A stretch of DNA of 64,000 nucleotides, taken from assembly GCF_000005505.3 (NCBI RefSeq), contig NC_016134.3, positions 12,258,624 through 12,322,623 on the forward strand, given 5' to 3'. This DNA comes from Brachypodium distachyon (lineage: Eukaryota > Streptophyta > Magnoliopsida > Poales > Poaceae). Positions 34,523-46,642 of this stretch are shown one piece after another. The translations under genes were made by a program, and so were the position numbers. Under the pieces are notes generated by a model. The model was not told the DNA's origin, did no database searches, and was given only the letters and a program-made list of their open reading frames with translations. Position 1 is the stretch's first letter. Each line of letters opens with the position of its first letter.

Positions 34523-35601
34523 ATAACAAGAAAGGCCACCTGAGATGGGCTCAGCAACAAGAAGAAGAGCAAGATGGGGAAGATGTACTTTTAGAAGATT
34601 ATGATGACCTAGACATTCTGCAGGTATGCTTCTTGTTACTTGTCAATGTTGATACATCCTGTACTCAGTCATCTTCTTCTAAATTTGCAGAATATAATCC
34701 CACATGAGGCAAACCCAATCCTTGATCCAATGAATCAAATGGATAGCATGATATATAGGATGGGCCAAGAGGTACACTAAATATTGTTTTTGTAAATTCT
34801 ATGAACTGACAACATCTAACTAGACTTTTGCAGGCAGATGCTCATGCCTCAGTAAACATGTCACTTGAACCTTTTCCTGAGGAGAGCTCTTTTGTTGTGG
34901 CAGCAAGGGAAGCTATGCCAACAAACAGGTCAACTACAGCCACTGCTGCTAGCTTGAGTGTCAGAGGCAGGGGAAGCAGAGGAAGAGGAAGTGCAAGTAC
35001 TGCTGGACAAGGGAGAGGAAAAGGTAGAGTCACTGCAAGAAGTGTTGATGGAGAAGAGGCAAGTGTAAGAGGAAGAGGCAAAGTCACCGCAAGAAGTGTT
35101 GATGGAGAAGATGCAAGTGTAAGATGAAGAGGAAGAGGCAGGGTCACCGCAAGAAGTGTTGATGGAGAAGAGGCAAGTGTAAGAGGAAGAGGCAGAGTCA
35201 CTGCAAGAAGCGTTGATGGAGAAGAGGCAAGTGTAAGAGGAAGAGTATGCAAGAAGTGCTGGTACAGGAGAATCAAGAGGAAGAGGTAATGCAAGGGGGA
35301 GAGGAAGAGCTATTGCTGATGCTGCTGCAGGACAGGGGAGAGGAAAAGCTACTGCTAATGCTGCTGCTGCTGCAGGATAGGGGAGAAGAGGAAATGCAAC
35401 AAGGAAGAGGAAAGCTACATCTGGGAATGCAACTGCTAGGGCAGAGGCTAGAAGCAGGGTAGATAGAAGATACAACATAGACCCAGGTTCATTGCATCAC
35501 TTGCTCTTTGGAGATCAGCAACATGGTATAGATCTTAATGAACCTGCAGCTGAAGAAGAGATACCTATCACACAAAATGCACCAACTGATGGCATTTAGC
35601 T
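34523..35601 (+). pseudogene. MULE transposase C-terminal part, after solo LTR
   Basis: Reading resumes exactly after the LTR target duplication with HNKKGHLRWAQQQEE, the second half of the zinc knuckle begun at about 31195 (CSICGKAD). Intron-like segments follow (donor at 34624, acceptors ttgcag near 34690 and 34834). Then comes an Arg-Gly-rich stretch (RGRGSRGRGSAS) encoded by 54-bp repeats, and a terminal PGSLHHLLFGDQ...DLNEPAAEEE with a stop at about 35600. DLNEP resembles an EAR-type motif; whether it matters is inference. Several stops interrupt the frame. Confidence 0.7.
35027..35245 (+). repeat. Four copies of a 54-60 bp coding repeat in MULE
   Basis: Units beginning agtgttgatggagaagagg start at about 35041, 35095, 35155 and 35209. 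Each encodes about 18 residues of the type ARSVDGEEASVRGRG. The third spacing is six bases longer and carries a TGA. Confidence 0.8.
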
Positions 35602-35993
35602 GATGACTTATTGTGTTGCTGGTAGTTGTAGTTCTATTGGCGTATGTTTGAGACAAACTGTGATTTGGGTCAATATTTTGGTCTCTTTGATGTTACTGCC
35701 TGATGGATGATGATGTATGCACAACTTTGTTCTCATTTTGCTGTGAAACATGGAAGTGGTTAACATTTTGCTGTGAAACATGCAAGTGCTCTTGTATTGA
35801 GTGTTATTCCAGTTTCTACTTGCTTTTCCTGTCCAAGTGGTTAACATTTTGCTGTCAAACAAGCAACTGGTTGGTTTGAATTTCAAAAATAATTCCAAAC
35901 TAAATTTCAAACATAAATCCAAACAAAATTTGAAACATAATATCAAACTGAATTTCAATTAACAAGTCATCATTCATTACAAACTTAACTAAC

Positions 35994-38900
35994 TCAGCCA
36001 ACTAGATGAAACACTAAACCATAGCCAATTGCACAAATTGCAACTACCATAACAATACAAATTTCTTTCCTATTCCTGTCTCTAATCTCTAGCAGAAGCC
36101 TCCTTTCCATCATCTTCTTCTCATGCTTAATCTTCTTCATCTCCAATTCCAAGTCCTTCAAGGACTGCATAAGCCTCGAGTTTTCTCCTTCCAAAGCACA
36201 GACGATATTAGTATAAAGCCTTACATTTTTCTCAACAGTACACTGGTTCTTCACTTCGTCAATCTTCTGGACATTCTTCTGAAGAGGCCTCTTCTTTTGA
36301 AACAGAAACAAAATGCAATGCCGATGAACAAAATGCTGAAGGATTGCCCACGAACAGGGGGGAATGATGAAATCGAACATGATAAGACAAATTACCTTCG
36401 AGCAAGCTCCTGGGTCCCAGTATGCTTCGCCGGTAACCCTAGCCCACCCACCGCTGCCCGCGCCGCTGCCCTCTGCTGAAGCGATCCTCCCCCTTACAAG
36501 GGTTCGATTTCTGTGCTTATTTATGCTAGTCCCTGGATCGACTCACTAGCACAAACAGTTCAAGATATAATGCCAAGATACAATGGTCAAAATGTACTTT
36601 ATTACATCGTATCATCCAGAACTTAATTGTACTTACAAACTTGCATGACCCCTTGGGCCAGCATAAACAAATATTGTTTCAAAAACCATGATAACATTTT
36701 ATCATAAAACTGCAGCGGAAAGGTAGAGCAAATGGGCCTCATCTACTCCCAGAGGAGAGAGCATGTTGTAATGTAAGCACATGACCCAAAAAACATCGAC
36801 GAACCTCACTTTTCGTCAGATTCACCTGCATTATTAATTTGCAGCCACTACGTGGTCAATACATTGAATGTATTGGCAAGTTCACCTGAAAGTTATAACA
36901 GATCCTACCAAGTATATGCAATTAAGGTATAGTGGGGTGCAGGCTTTATAGCGTGGTAGCAAAACATAGTTTATCCTACTACAATTGAATGTTACAATAT
37001 TGTTAACTATTGGACACGGGGTATAAACACCCATGCTCCTATTAACCTAGAGCACATTGAGTAGATACATCAAGTGCCCCTACCCTGTTCAAACCATTCA
37101 TTTTATCTAAGAAATTTGAATGAGTAATACTTTCCTTACAACCCCCATATCTAGTTGCTCATGATTGTCCGTAACCGGGGACACGGCTAAGTACTTAGTT
37201 TGACACTCTCGAGAGGTTGTACACATTCCCCAACAAAAAATCGACGTGTTAATCCCTTGCTGTCCTCCGGGTGGAGTAGCAACGGCATCGACTTCAAGAA
37301 TTTTCAGAACATATTCCTCCAGACCACCTGAGGGACCCGCGCTCCCACCTACACAACTACCTCAGTACAATCCCTCGGATCTGGGTTCATATTTCTTACT
37401 CCATCCTGCCAGAGCCCATTTAGCTTGTGGTTGTACTGGAAGCTACTAAACAGGAAACTAGTCCAGTCTCTGATACCCCAGGTGGCATTCCACATTTGCG
37501 ACGCAAGCGCTCCCCGAATCCACGAGGAGACGTCCATGGACGATCCGCCCCCGAATCCACGGGGACTCGACTCAGATGGACCCATAGAAATGGACCTGAC
37601 GTCGCATAACATCTCGAATACTCAAAGTAGTCCACCCAAGATGGTTCATTAGGGTTGTTTTTGCCAAGTTTCCAAAATACTCCACATCATCATTTCACGG
37701 TGATCGAGATTTCCTCCCACGTTTACTAACATAGCATGGCTAAGCAACACTAATCACGATGGCTATTGGTGGAGGATTCATGGCAAAGGAAACCCTATAC
37801 CTAGTAGCTCAATCATAGCTAGCATAAGTACGAGTAATAATCTTATCAATGCATTCTACAAGCAACACTAATGCATAAGTATTTTTAAAACAATAATGAT
37901 AGGATAATGATCAAGGTAAACTTGCCTTGGTACCAGTTGATATTCAAACACTCCTCGCATTGCATACATAAACACACAATACAATCAAAAGAAAAAGTAT
38001 GCCATGATGCAATGCAAAAGATGTGACATGATTGGGTTTATTTTATTTGGGTCATCAACTGATCCTAAGCATTAGTAATTAAAACAAATGCATTAGGGTT
38101 TTAAACAAAAAGGCAAAAACAATTGATTAAAACCCTAAATTATAGTTTTATTGGCATCAGCCAAATAATTTAATTCAAAATATTTATTTCTCTGTCCCAA
38201 TGGATAGAGGATAATAAAACAAATTTTTGGGCACTGGTTTCAATTAAAAAGGACTTCTAAGTAATTAGTTATGAATTAAATGGCATTAAACCCTATTCTG
38301 CAAATTAACTGTGATTCAAATATTCAAATTTAAATTTAAACAGTGCCAAAAGATTCTACACTTCCTAAGGATTCCAAAAAGGTGTGGAACATCATATTTG
38401 GCCAAACAGATTAAAAGATATGATCATTTGAAGTTATAGGGGCTTTTCTGCAAAAGTGCCATTTCTAAAATTCCGGGAATTAAAATTACATTTTTCATTT
38501 TATTTTACCGTGCCATGTGGTGGCTTCTCATTGGTCCGTACCGGTTTGGTTTAAAATGAAAAACGAGATCTAATCTCGGCCGTTGATTAGGGATGGACGG
38601 TCGTGATGGGTTAGGATTTACCACCGCGGCGGCGGCGATCGCCGGAGACGAGGGAGACGGCGGCGCAGGCACGGGCGGGCGGCTTCTCCGGTGAAGCTAA
38701 CGGCGCGGGGAGGTGCACGGGAGGTGCGGCGCGGCGCGGCGGTTCCGATGACGGCGACAAGGTCCTCCGGGAGCGCACGGGACGATGCCTAGGACGACAA
38801 AGAGGCGGCGGCCGGCGCTGAAGCTTCGGCTTGACGACGGCGACGAGCTGTGGCGCGCAAAAGGAAAAAGCAAGCACGTCAGAAGATGCGCAAGGACGAG

Positions 38901-39847
38901 GGAAAGCGAACGGCTAGAAATGGGTGGAGTTTTGACCTTAGGGTTCACCGGCGGCGACCAAAACGTGCAGCGGCGGGCGAAGAGCTCCGGCGAGCAATCG
39001 GGGCGGCGTGGGCGCGTGCGGGTGCGGGCAAACAGAGGGGAAAGAGGCGGGGAGCTCCGGGCTTTATAGTGCCGCGCTCGGCTTGCTTCGGGAAGGCCTG
39101 AATCGTCGGGATTCCGGAGATTGCGGCGGCGGAATTCGGCGTGGACTCAGCGGCGGCGGCGCGGGCGCTTTCCTTCGGGAACGAAGGCCTTGACAGGTGG
39201 GTCCCACCCGTCAGTGGCAGCGGGCGCGCGCGCGGACCGGCTCGGTCGGTCGGGTGTTCGGCCGGGCGGTTCGGCTGGGCGAGGCTTAGCGGGCCGGCCC
39301 AGTGGGTCGGTCCGTTCTACTTTTTTTTTCTTTACCTTTTCTTTATTCCCTTTTCTTATTTCTTTGATATCTTTTGATTTTGAACTCCAAATTGGTCCAA
39401 ATAAATCCCAGAAAATTTGTAAAATCATGTTTTACCATGATACAACTTTTTGGGAGTACTTTCCCCTCAAAATAAAATATCTAAAAATACATTTGCCCTA
39501 TAAATGCCTTTAGGGCTATATAACTATTTAAATAAAATACGTTTTCAACTCCAAATAATTATCCAAAAATTATGGGATAGCTTATTTATGCAATAAACCC
39601 CTTTTATAAATAAACCCTATTGGTTTGAAGATCCAAAGCTCAAATGGGTGTAAACCCTAGGGTTTAAATTGAAAAAAAAATCTTTTCAAAGCCTTTTGAG
39701 ATTCAAATTTGAATTCAAATATGCAATTGTGGCATGATGCTCATGGATGCAATGCACAAGTAAGAATTTGAAATTTTGGGATGTTACATCTGCGCACCAG
39801 TTGTTGCCAAGTCTGTCAAGTCCGTCGAATCCGTCACCGCCAGCCAT
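35994..39847 (-). pseudogene. Opposite-strand MULE gene: coiled coil plus TM tail
   Basis: Exon 1 reads from an ATG at 39847 (MAGGDGFDGLDRLGNNWC...) and is split by the solo LTR at 36477-39788. It resumes at 36476 and ends at a donor at 36396 (cgaag|gtaat). After an intron, an exon starting near 36267 (tgtccag|aag) encodes KIDEVKNQC, a heptad-rich coiled coil (LEGENSRLMQSLKDLELEMK) and a C-terminal transmembrane stretch (ICIVMVVAICAIGYGLVFHL), with the stop at 35994-35996. Grass MULEs often carry a second, antisense gene with a GRF-type zinc finger and this kind of coiled-coil/TM tail. No GRF finger is visible here, so it may be lost. The exon model is inference. Confidence 0.55.
36477..39788 (-). 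mobile_element. Solo LTR 2 (3,312 bp), same family and orientation
   Basis: It has the same ends as solo LTR 1 (TGTAACATCCCAAAATTTC ... GATCGCTTCA on -). It is flanked by TCTGC on both sides (36472-36476 and 39789-39793). The body aligns with solo LTR 1 over its whole length, with the GC-rich block at about 38610-39200. It splits exon 1 of the opposite-strand MULE gene. Different target duplications show it is an independent insertion, not a second LTR of one element. Confidence 0.9.
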
Positions 39848-40602
39848 TCTACCCTAAATCAACCCAGCGCAACCTCCAACTACTCCTATGCGGCAGCCAC
39901 CTGGTCAAATAGTCGCCGTCAATCTACGGTTCTTTGACTCGCCGCTAGGGGAGGGGAAGAGGAATAGAGAGCAGCCGCGGGGGAGGGGGTAAGAATAGAA
40001 CGCGAATCGTTTTGTTTCGTGGACAATGATCGGGATGAATTTTACATACGCACAGGGGGTTTTCAGCAAAATAGCAAACCCGACTAAACAGCCCACGTGT
40101 CGACTCCTTATTGGCCAGGACCTCTAATGAATCCGTGTCTCAACAATTAGGACTAGTCCACCCCAAATTTCAAGAATTTGGACTAAATTGCTCCCGCGTC
40201 TCAAGTATTTGGACTGCCAGTGTATTTACCTCATATTAGAACTTGCCAAAAGCTTTGACATCAGGAGGGGCAGTGATAATCCTGGCTCGATTCCAAAGCT
40301 GTCTTCAACGTCAGCTAGTCAGTTTCAGAAATTAGGATCGTGAAGCATACGCCACGTTGACTCCAACTTGGGCCTTGCCACTTCTTTTTTTTTGAAACAA
40401 TGGGCTCCTCCCATCGATTTCTATTAAAGAAACTGCCCTCCAGTTCTTACACACAAGTTCAGATGAAAAAAAAAGACAGAACAAGACCGGAGCACAGTCC
40501 AGATCAAGCAACAAAATAGAAGTCTGGCCAAGTTCTCAAAACATCACTCCTCAGTAGTTTGAAATTCCAGCCAGGTAAAAGAGCTAAACCCCCAGCAGTG
40601 CT

Positions 40603-43600
40603 TCAAACTGCGATTCTTCTGCTCAAGGGAGCCCAGCTTTGACGTCTCGCGAAAGCTTCAGTCATGACTTGCCTGATCTTCACGCTCCCGGCCTCCAGCT
40701 TTCTTCTGCTTGCTTCGATCTGCAGCAGAGCCCAGGCATTCAGATTGGCACATACAGCGAAAATAATTGTCGAGGGATCATGTGGGAAGACTTGTCGGAA
40801 GCAGGCATTATTTCTTGTTTTCCAAATCGTCCAGAGGACCGTAGTTGCACCACACAATGTCAGTTTACGTTGGTTGGGCGGGAAAGACATTCCCCAGTTA
40901 CCAAAAAGATCCTCAACAGACAGTGGGATTCTTCTAAATCCCAAAGCACATCCTATAATTTGCCATGTAAATCTGGCAACAGGGCATGCAAACATGAGAT
41001 GATCAATAGATTCATCTCTGTCACAGAAGAGGCACTGAATGTTGCCTGTCCAACCCCTCCTAATTAGATTATCCTTGGTTAGAATGCTATTCTTCAGGAT
41101 CAGCCAAAGGAAGATTTGGATCTTCAGTGGGATTTTCAGGCCCCAGATAAACCTTAGCCCACTAAAGCTCCAGCTTTTAACCGTTGATAAAGAGACCTAA
41201 CAGAGAACTTCCCAGAGCTGCTGATTGTCCATCTCACAGTATCAGGTTCATCAGAAAGTCTAGTATTTTCCATTAGCTCACAAATCTCCTGCCACCAGGC
41301 CTCAGTCTCTCCATATAATGTTCTTCTAAATTTAATATAGTCCATGCCTCTGCTTTTCACTTCCTTCATAGTCACATGCTTGGTAAAAGTCAAGTTATAC
41401 AATTTAGGGAATTGCTCTGCCAAAGATTGTAAACCAGTCCATTTATCTTCCCAGAATTGGGTCCTAGCACCATCACCCAAGATTCTCTGTGTATATCTCT
41501 GAAAGATAGCATTAACACTCATCACACTCTGCCAGAAATGAGATTCTCCAGGTACTCTTTTGTTTTGTGACAAAACCTATTTGTGCAAATATTTCTTATA
41601 GATCAGTTCCTGCCAAGTTCTAGTAATGGTCTCTAGCTTCCAGAGCCACTTGCATAGCAGACTTTGGTTCATCACCTCCAAATCTAGAATCCCCAGGCCC
41701 CCACATTCTTTAGGTGAACATATTGCCGGCCAGTTCACCAGATGATACTTCCTCACTCCATGGTGTTCCTGCCAAAGCAGTCTAGCTCTGTAATAATTCA
41801 TTCTTTTAATAACTCCTTTGGGGGCAGTCAGGAAGGAGAGCATGTATAATGGGACACTACTCATACATGAGTTGGTCAGTATAGCTCTCCCTTTAATGGA
41901 CAGAATGTTGCCTTTCCAGCCAGCTAACTTTGTTTCCATTTTCTCCTCCACGGGCTTCCATTTTGAGTTACTAAGTCTTTTGACATCAACAGGAATGCCA
42001 AGATAATTCATGGGTAATTGTCCTATATTGCAAGTGAAAATTGCACTAAATTGATCTTGTTTGGAAACTGCATCTCCAAGACAGAATATTTCACTCTTAT
42101 GAAAATTGATTTTTAGCCCAAAAACTTGCTCAAAGAGGCACAGGATGAACTTCAGATTCCTAGCCTGAATCACATCATCTTCGATCAGGAGAATGGTATC
42201 ATCTGCATACTGCAGAATAGATAATCCCCCATCAACCAGTTCAGGCACCAGCCCAGAGATAATGTTTTCTTCTTGTGCTTGTTTTACCATCATAGCTAAT
42301 CCATCAGCTATAATATCAAAAAGCAAAGGAGATAAGGAATCACCTTGTCTGACCTCTTTGTAAGTGGGAAAGTAAGATCCAATGGAATCATTTACTCTGA
42401 TAGCCACTCTTCCCCCCCTTACAACCTTCATGATCCAATCACACCATTGATGACTAAATCCCTTTATTTGCATCATTTGGTATAGAAAGGGCCATTTTAC
42501 TTTGTCATAGGCTTTCTCAAAATCAATTTTGAGAAGCACTCCTGACTTTTTCCTATGATGCAACTCATGTACAATTTCATGCAAGAAAACTATCCCTTCC
42601 ATGATGTACCTATCTTTTATGAAAACTGTCTGAGTGTCAGCAATCACATGCTGCACAATCCTGCCCAATCTGTTTGCAAGTACCTTAGTCAGTATTTTAT
42701 AACTCACATTCAAAAGACAGATGGGCCTATATTTCTGAATTGTAACTACCTCTGGAACCTTAGGTATGAGTGATATCACTCCATAGTTCAATCTCTCAAT
42801 ACTCAACCTCCCATTATGAAATGTATCAACAACTCCTTCAAGTCTGCTTTAATATCTTCCCAGAACACCTGGTAGAACTCAGCAGGAAAGTCATCTGATC
42901 CAGCAGCCTTATTATGCTTCATACTGAACACAGCCTCTTTAATTTCCTCACAAGTAAACATAGAAGTGAGAAAAACTCTGTTCTCAGCAGAGATCTGATT
43001 ACAGACAATCCCATTAATTCTGAGGGAAGTTACTTCAGGAGGACCAAATAGGTCTTTATAGAAGCAAGTCACATGCTCTATAAGATTTTGATCTCCTTTA
43101 ATTTCCTCACCATTATTCATCAGCACAGAGATAAATTTTTTCTTTTTCCTACCACTTGCCTTTAAGTGGTAGTACCTGGTATTAGCATCTCCATCTTTGA
43201 GATCTTTTTCCTTAGCCATCTGCCTCCATTTTAACTCTTCATCTCTCAGAAGCTTTTTCAGATCAGTGTCAAGAGATAACTTCTCTTGCTTCTCAATGAT
43301 ATTTAGCTGGACAGTCTCCTCTTTTCTGTATAAAGTATCTAGCTTTAGCAGTACCTCCTTCTTTTTTCTTTTATATATTCCTTCCACATTTAGATGCCAC
43401 CCTTTCAGATGTCTCCTCATCCTTCTAGTCTTCTCTTGCCCCTTATCAATGTCATGCCAACAGTAAGTTGGAGCATGCCAACAGTTCTTAACCTCCTCAT
43501 GAAATCCATCCCTTTCTACCCAACAATTTTCATATTTGAAAATGTTACCAAAGGCAGGTTCCACCCCAGTAGACAGCTTCAAAGGAACATGATCTGAAAG

Positions 43601-44263
43601 ATCTCTGTTCAGAGCTGTCACAGTTGCAAGAGGGAAATGACTCTCCCAATCTGGGCTGACCAGGATCCTATCCAACTTCTCAAAAGTTGGTTCTTCCTGA
43701 TAGTTTGCCCAAGTATAGAGCCTACTTCCAAGACTTAGCTCCTTGAGTCCAGAAGTCTCAATTATAGAATTAAATATGTGGCTCCATCTGGGAAGTACAC
43801 ATGGTTTGTTCTTATCAGATGTCCTTCTGAGAATGTTAAAATCCCCTCCGATGACTACAGGATCACTGGTATTATTACACACCTGAGCAAACTCAGCCAG
43901 GAATTCATCCTTACCATCAGTCTGTGCAGGTCCATACATGACAATCAGGTGCCATTTAAAATCAGATTTTTTATCTCTAATCAGCAAACCCACAAAGTGT
44001 CTCCCCACCGTGGAACTGATGACCTCAAAAGTGTCAGAGTTTACACCAAGCAAGATCCCTCCAGACCTACCTACAGGTGCAAGTTGTTCCCATCTAAAGG
44101 ACCTAGATCCAACAACATTTCTGAACCAGGATTCCTGGATGTGTGTAGTCATTGTTTCAATTAAACCTATGAACTGACATCCAGCCTCAACTATCATCTC
44201 TCTAAGGAATCTTTGATTATCAGGGCGTCCCAAACCCCTACAATTTCAGAAGATTCCTGACAT
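40603..44263 (-). pseudogene. LINE ORF2: endonuclease and reverse transcriptase, decayed
   Basis: The ATG at 44261-44263 overlaps the ORF1 stop (TAATG). AP-endonuclease motifs follow: GLIETM, GDFNILRR, LDRILVS, SDHVPLKL. The RT domain has YRPICLLNVSYKI, LLKIDFEKAYDKV, RQGDSLSPLLFDI and the catalytic YADD at 42198-42209. The C-terminal zinc-binding region (zf-RVT, FACPVARFTWQIIGCALGF, WTIWKTRN) is in the 40603-40995 frame. Defects: TGA at 44246-44248 (a Trp is expected), a one-base loss near 42820, TAG at 41577-41579 and a frameshift near 41155. Catalytic residues are intact but no complete protein can be made. Confidence 0.88.
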
Positions 44264-46217
44264 TAAGAGATTTTATTCTTTGGGGGTCTCCCCCTTTTCC
44301 TAGCTGGCTCAACCCTGAACACAGGGGAGCACAGCTTCATGATCTTGTTATTTTTAGCACAAGATCTCTTAGGTCTGCTGTCTTTTTGATACAGAGTCTC
44401 ATGTTCTGAATCACTGTCAGACAGCAGTTCATTAATTTCTTCAGAAATTAGTTGAAACTGATTATCAGGCACAGAATCACTAATAGACTTATCAATTTTA
44501 CCCTCTTTGAAAATAGTTTCTCTGGCTATCTCTAGGGATTTGATAATATCAATAACATGATCATCAGTAACACTATCAGAACCCATATTAACCCCAACCT
44601 TAGAAGCAATATCAATGAGAACAGAATTTGGAGTAGTGCTAGCAGTAGGAAACATACCATTAGTTGCTCCAGGAATAGAATTCTTCTGTTCAGCTCTCTG
44701 CATAGCAAGTTTTGTCCTGTCAGCATCTTCCTGTCCCTTAAGCCTCTCACACTTCCTTGTTGGCATCAGCTTCTTGTCCATCTTCTCCAGTTCTTTCTGG
44801 TTCTCCTTAGCCTTTTCTTTGACATCAGAAATTTTTCCCTTGTTTCCAAGAATATTATCCACCTTTGTTTCAAAAGAGTCTTGTGAGTCAATCAGCTCCT
44901 CCTCAGAAAGTTGAACTCTCTCTTGACTACCCTCTAATTCTTCACCCAGTTCATCAACATCCTCCGGTAGCTCTGTTAATTTCTGCTGATCTTGCTCTGC
45001 AGCTTGAGTAGCAAGAATCTTATCTTGTTCCTGTTGTGTTAGCCCCCCTGCAAATCCCTCTCCAATAGTGGCAGTAACAAGAGCTGGCTTCTCTATTAGA
45101 TCAACACAGGAATGCTCTCCTGCTAGTGTGTTCCCTGTAGCCTTTGAGAATTTGCCCACCTCAGAAGATGGCTTCTGCTTCTTAGCTTCTTGCATCCATC
45201 CCTTGCAGTTTTAGAGTGCCATCTGGGGTCCTTTTGTTAGCCATATATGTATCAGTCAGAGAGCCAGGAACTTCCACCTTCTCTACAGCATAGAACACAT
45301 CAAAAGATAAGGAGGTATGCTGTATTCCCGCTTCTTTGGCAGCTTCTGTACACTCTTAACATGCACTTTGAATCTAATGATGCCAAAATCATTCAGACTC
45401 TGCATGTCAACTTCTGCAACTGCACCAAGCAAACTTCCAACCTCACATATCCCTTTATAGTTCCTCAGATCTGGATGGACATTACCAGCTCTCACCCAAA
45501 TAGTGTGCATTCTTCCCTTTGGCTTGACTTCAGATTCTGCTCTCTCAACTTTAATATAAGCTGTGGTCCCCTTCAGTTTGAAATCTTCCAAATCAATCAG
45601 CATAGCGAGCTTCTCAGCAGATGGAAATTGCACAAGGAAATCTTTCCCTTGTGGTACCACATTGCACTGCCAATCCTCAGGGAAAAGAGCGTCCAGACCA
45701 CCCTGTAGACTAGAAGGAAGCAGATTTCCTTTGACCAAACGAATCAGACCAAGCAAAGAAGTCGGAGCTTGTTGTTTTGGAGCACGAACATTAACTGCCA
45801 TAAAGTACCCAAGTTCAGGAGCTCCCACACCGACTGGCTGCATGATAGGTTTCACCTGGGTTGGCCACACACAACGTGAAGCAACATGGGTATTCTTCTC
45901 ACAAATCAAACATTGCACCTCTGTGGTACAATCTTTAGCACTGTGTCCATCACAATCGCACTTGAAACAGATAATCTTCTTGCCGCTCGCATCTGGAGAA
46001 GCAGAGTTTACCTTGTCAGCTTGGTTTGATGTCTTAGTCGCAGCAGCAGTCGTCGAAGAGCCCCCTTCGTCTTGCTTGCGCTTCCACTGCTGTTGATCGG
46101 AGTAGTAGGAGGAACCACGGAAAGTACCGCCACCTCGCCCGAACGCCGGAGCAGATGGTCCACCCCGTCCCCAGCGCGGTCATCTGGGCGCCTTTCCCGC
46201 TCACCACGTCCGGCCAT
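44263..46217 (-). pseudogene. LINE ORF1 (nucleic-acid-binding protein), frameshifted
   Basis: From a Met at 46217 (MAGRGERERRPDDRWGRGG) an Arg/Gly-rich N-terminus leads to a double zinc knuckle (about 45900-45985: CFKCDCDGHSAKDC and CLICEKNTHVASRC), then a conserved middle domain (LNDFGIIRFKVHVKSVQKLP). A frameshift near 45310 moves reading to FDVFYAVEKVEVPGSL; a second near 45190 moves it to the frame ending RKRGRPPKNKIS at 44263. ORF1 proteins of plant L1 elements bind the LINE RNA. The frame is open further upstream without a Met, so the true start is uncertain. Confidence 0.8.
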
Positions 46218-46477
46218 ATTCTGCATCTCCCCGCGCCGCCACTTCTGCACGTCTCTTTTACCAGGATCACCACGGGCTCGGTCCAGCTTGCCGAGCTGGG
46301 CTCGAAGACTTCCGTCCTGACTCCATTCTCTCTTGCAGTTGCTTGCTCACAGACTCTAGCCCATGTCCATGCTTTCCGGCCCAAATTGTCCAAAAAGCAA
46401 CCGCCAGCCAGATTCGATATATTGTCCAAAAAGCCCAAACCCACTTCGTAAACTAACACGATTTTCCTAATGCACAC

Positions 46478-46580
46478 TCTGGCCCATATATAACCCGCAC
46501 TCCCTACGGCCCCGTGCTCCAGCTTTACCGACCTGCTTCTTCCTCCAACCGCCGAACCAGCCAAGCCAAACCCTAGGGCG
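46478..46580 (+). promoter_or_regulatory. U2AF promoter elements: TATA, site-II, telo-box
   Basis: GGCCCA followed by catatataa (46481-46493) is a TATA-like box about 155 bp before the start codon. The leader contains AAACCCTAG (46568-46576), the plant telo-box common in translation and RNA-processing genes. The LINE begins only a few hundred bases upstream. Confidence 0.6.
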
Positions 46581-46642
46581 AGCTGACCGAGCCAGCAGCC
46601 ACCGCCACATCGCCCCTGCCTACTCCTCCGCCGCCGCGTCGC

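Larger units (their letters stand above)
27827..40232. mobile_element. Mutator-like element (MULE), interrupted by two solo LTRs
   Basis: The 83-bp ends (27827-27909 and 40150-40232) are inverted repeats with five mismatches by my count, beginning GAGGTAAATACACTGGCAGT. The 9-bp target duplication is ATAATAGAA (27818-27826) and ATATTAGAA (40233-40241), one mismatch. Removing two nested solo LTRs and their duplications leaves about 5.8 kb. The element carries a decayed MuDR-family transposase on + and a small gene on -. The transposase has premature stops, frameshifts and an internal deletion, so it could move only with help. Confidence 0.92.
40385..46237 (-). mobile_element. L1-type LINE, near full length, decayed
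   Basis: The 3' end is at the left, marked by a T run (40385-40393, poly(A) on -). It carries ORF1 (zinc knuckles) and ORF2 (endonuclease, reverse transcriptase, zinc-binding region). A candidate 9-bp target duplication gccacttct lies at 40377-40385 and 46238-46246. A shorter alternative (ccacttc at 46441-46447) would put the 5' end 200 bp further right. ORF1 also stays open upstream of 46246, so the 5' boundary is unsettled. The element sits head-to-head with the U2AF gene. Confidence 0.85.

Noticed and set aside
31223..39788. The two 3.3-kb repeats as the LTR pair of one retrotransposon
   Set aside because: Each has its own distinct 5-bp target duplication, and MULE coding sequence, not gag-pol, lies between them.
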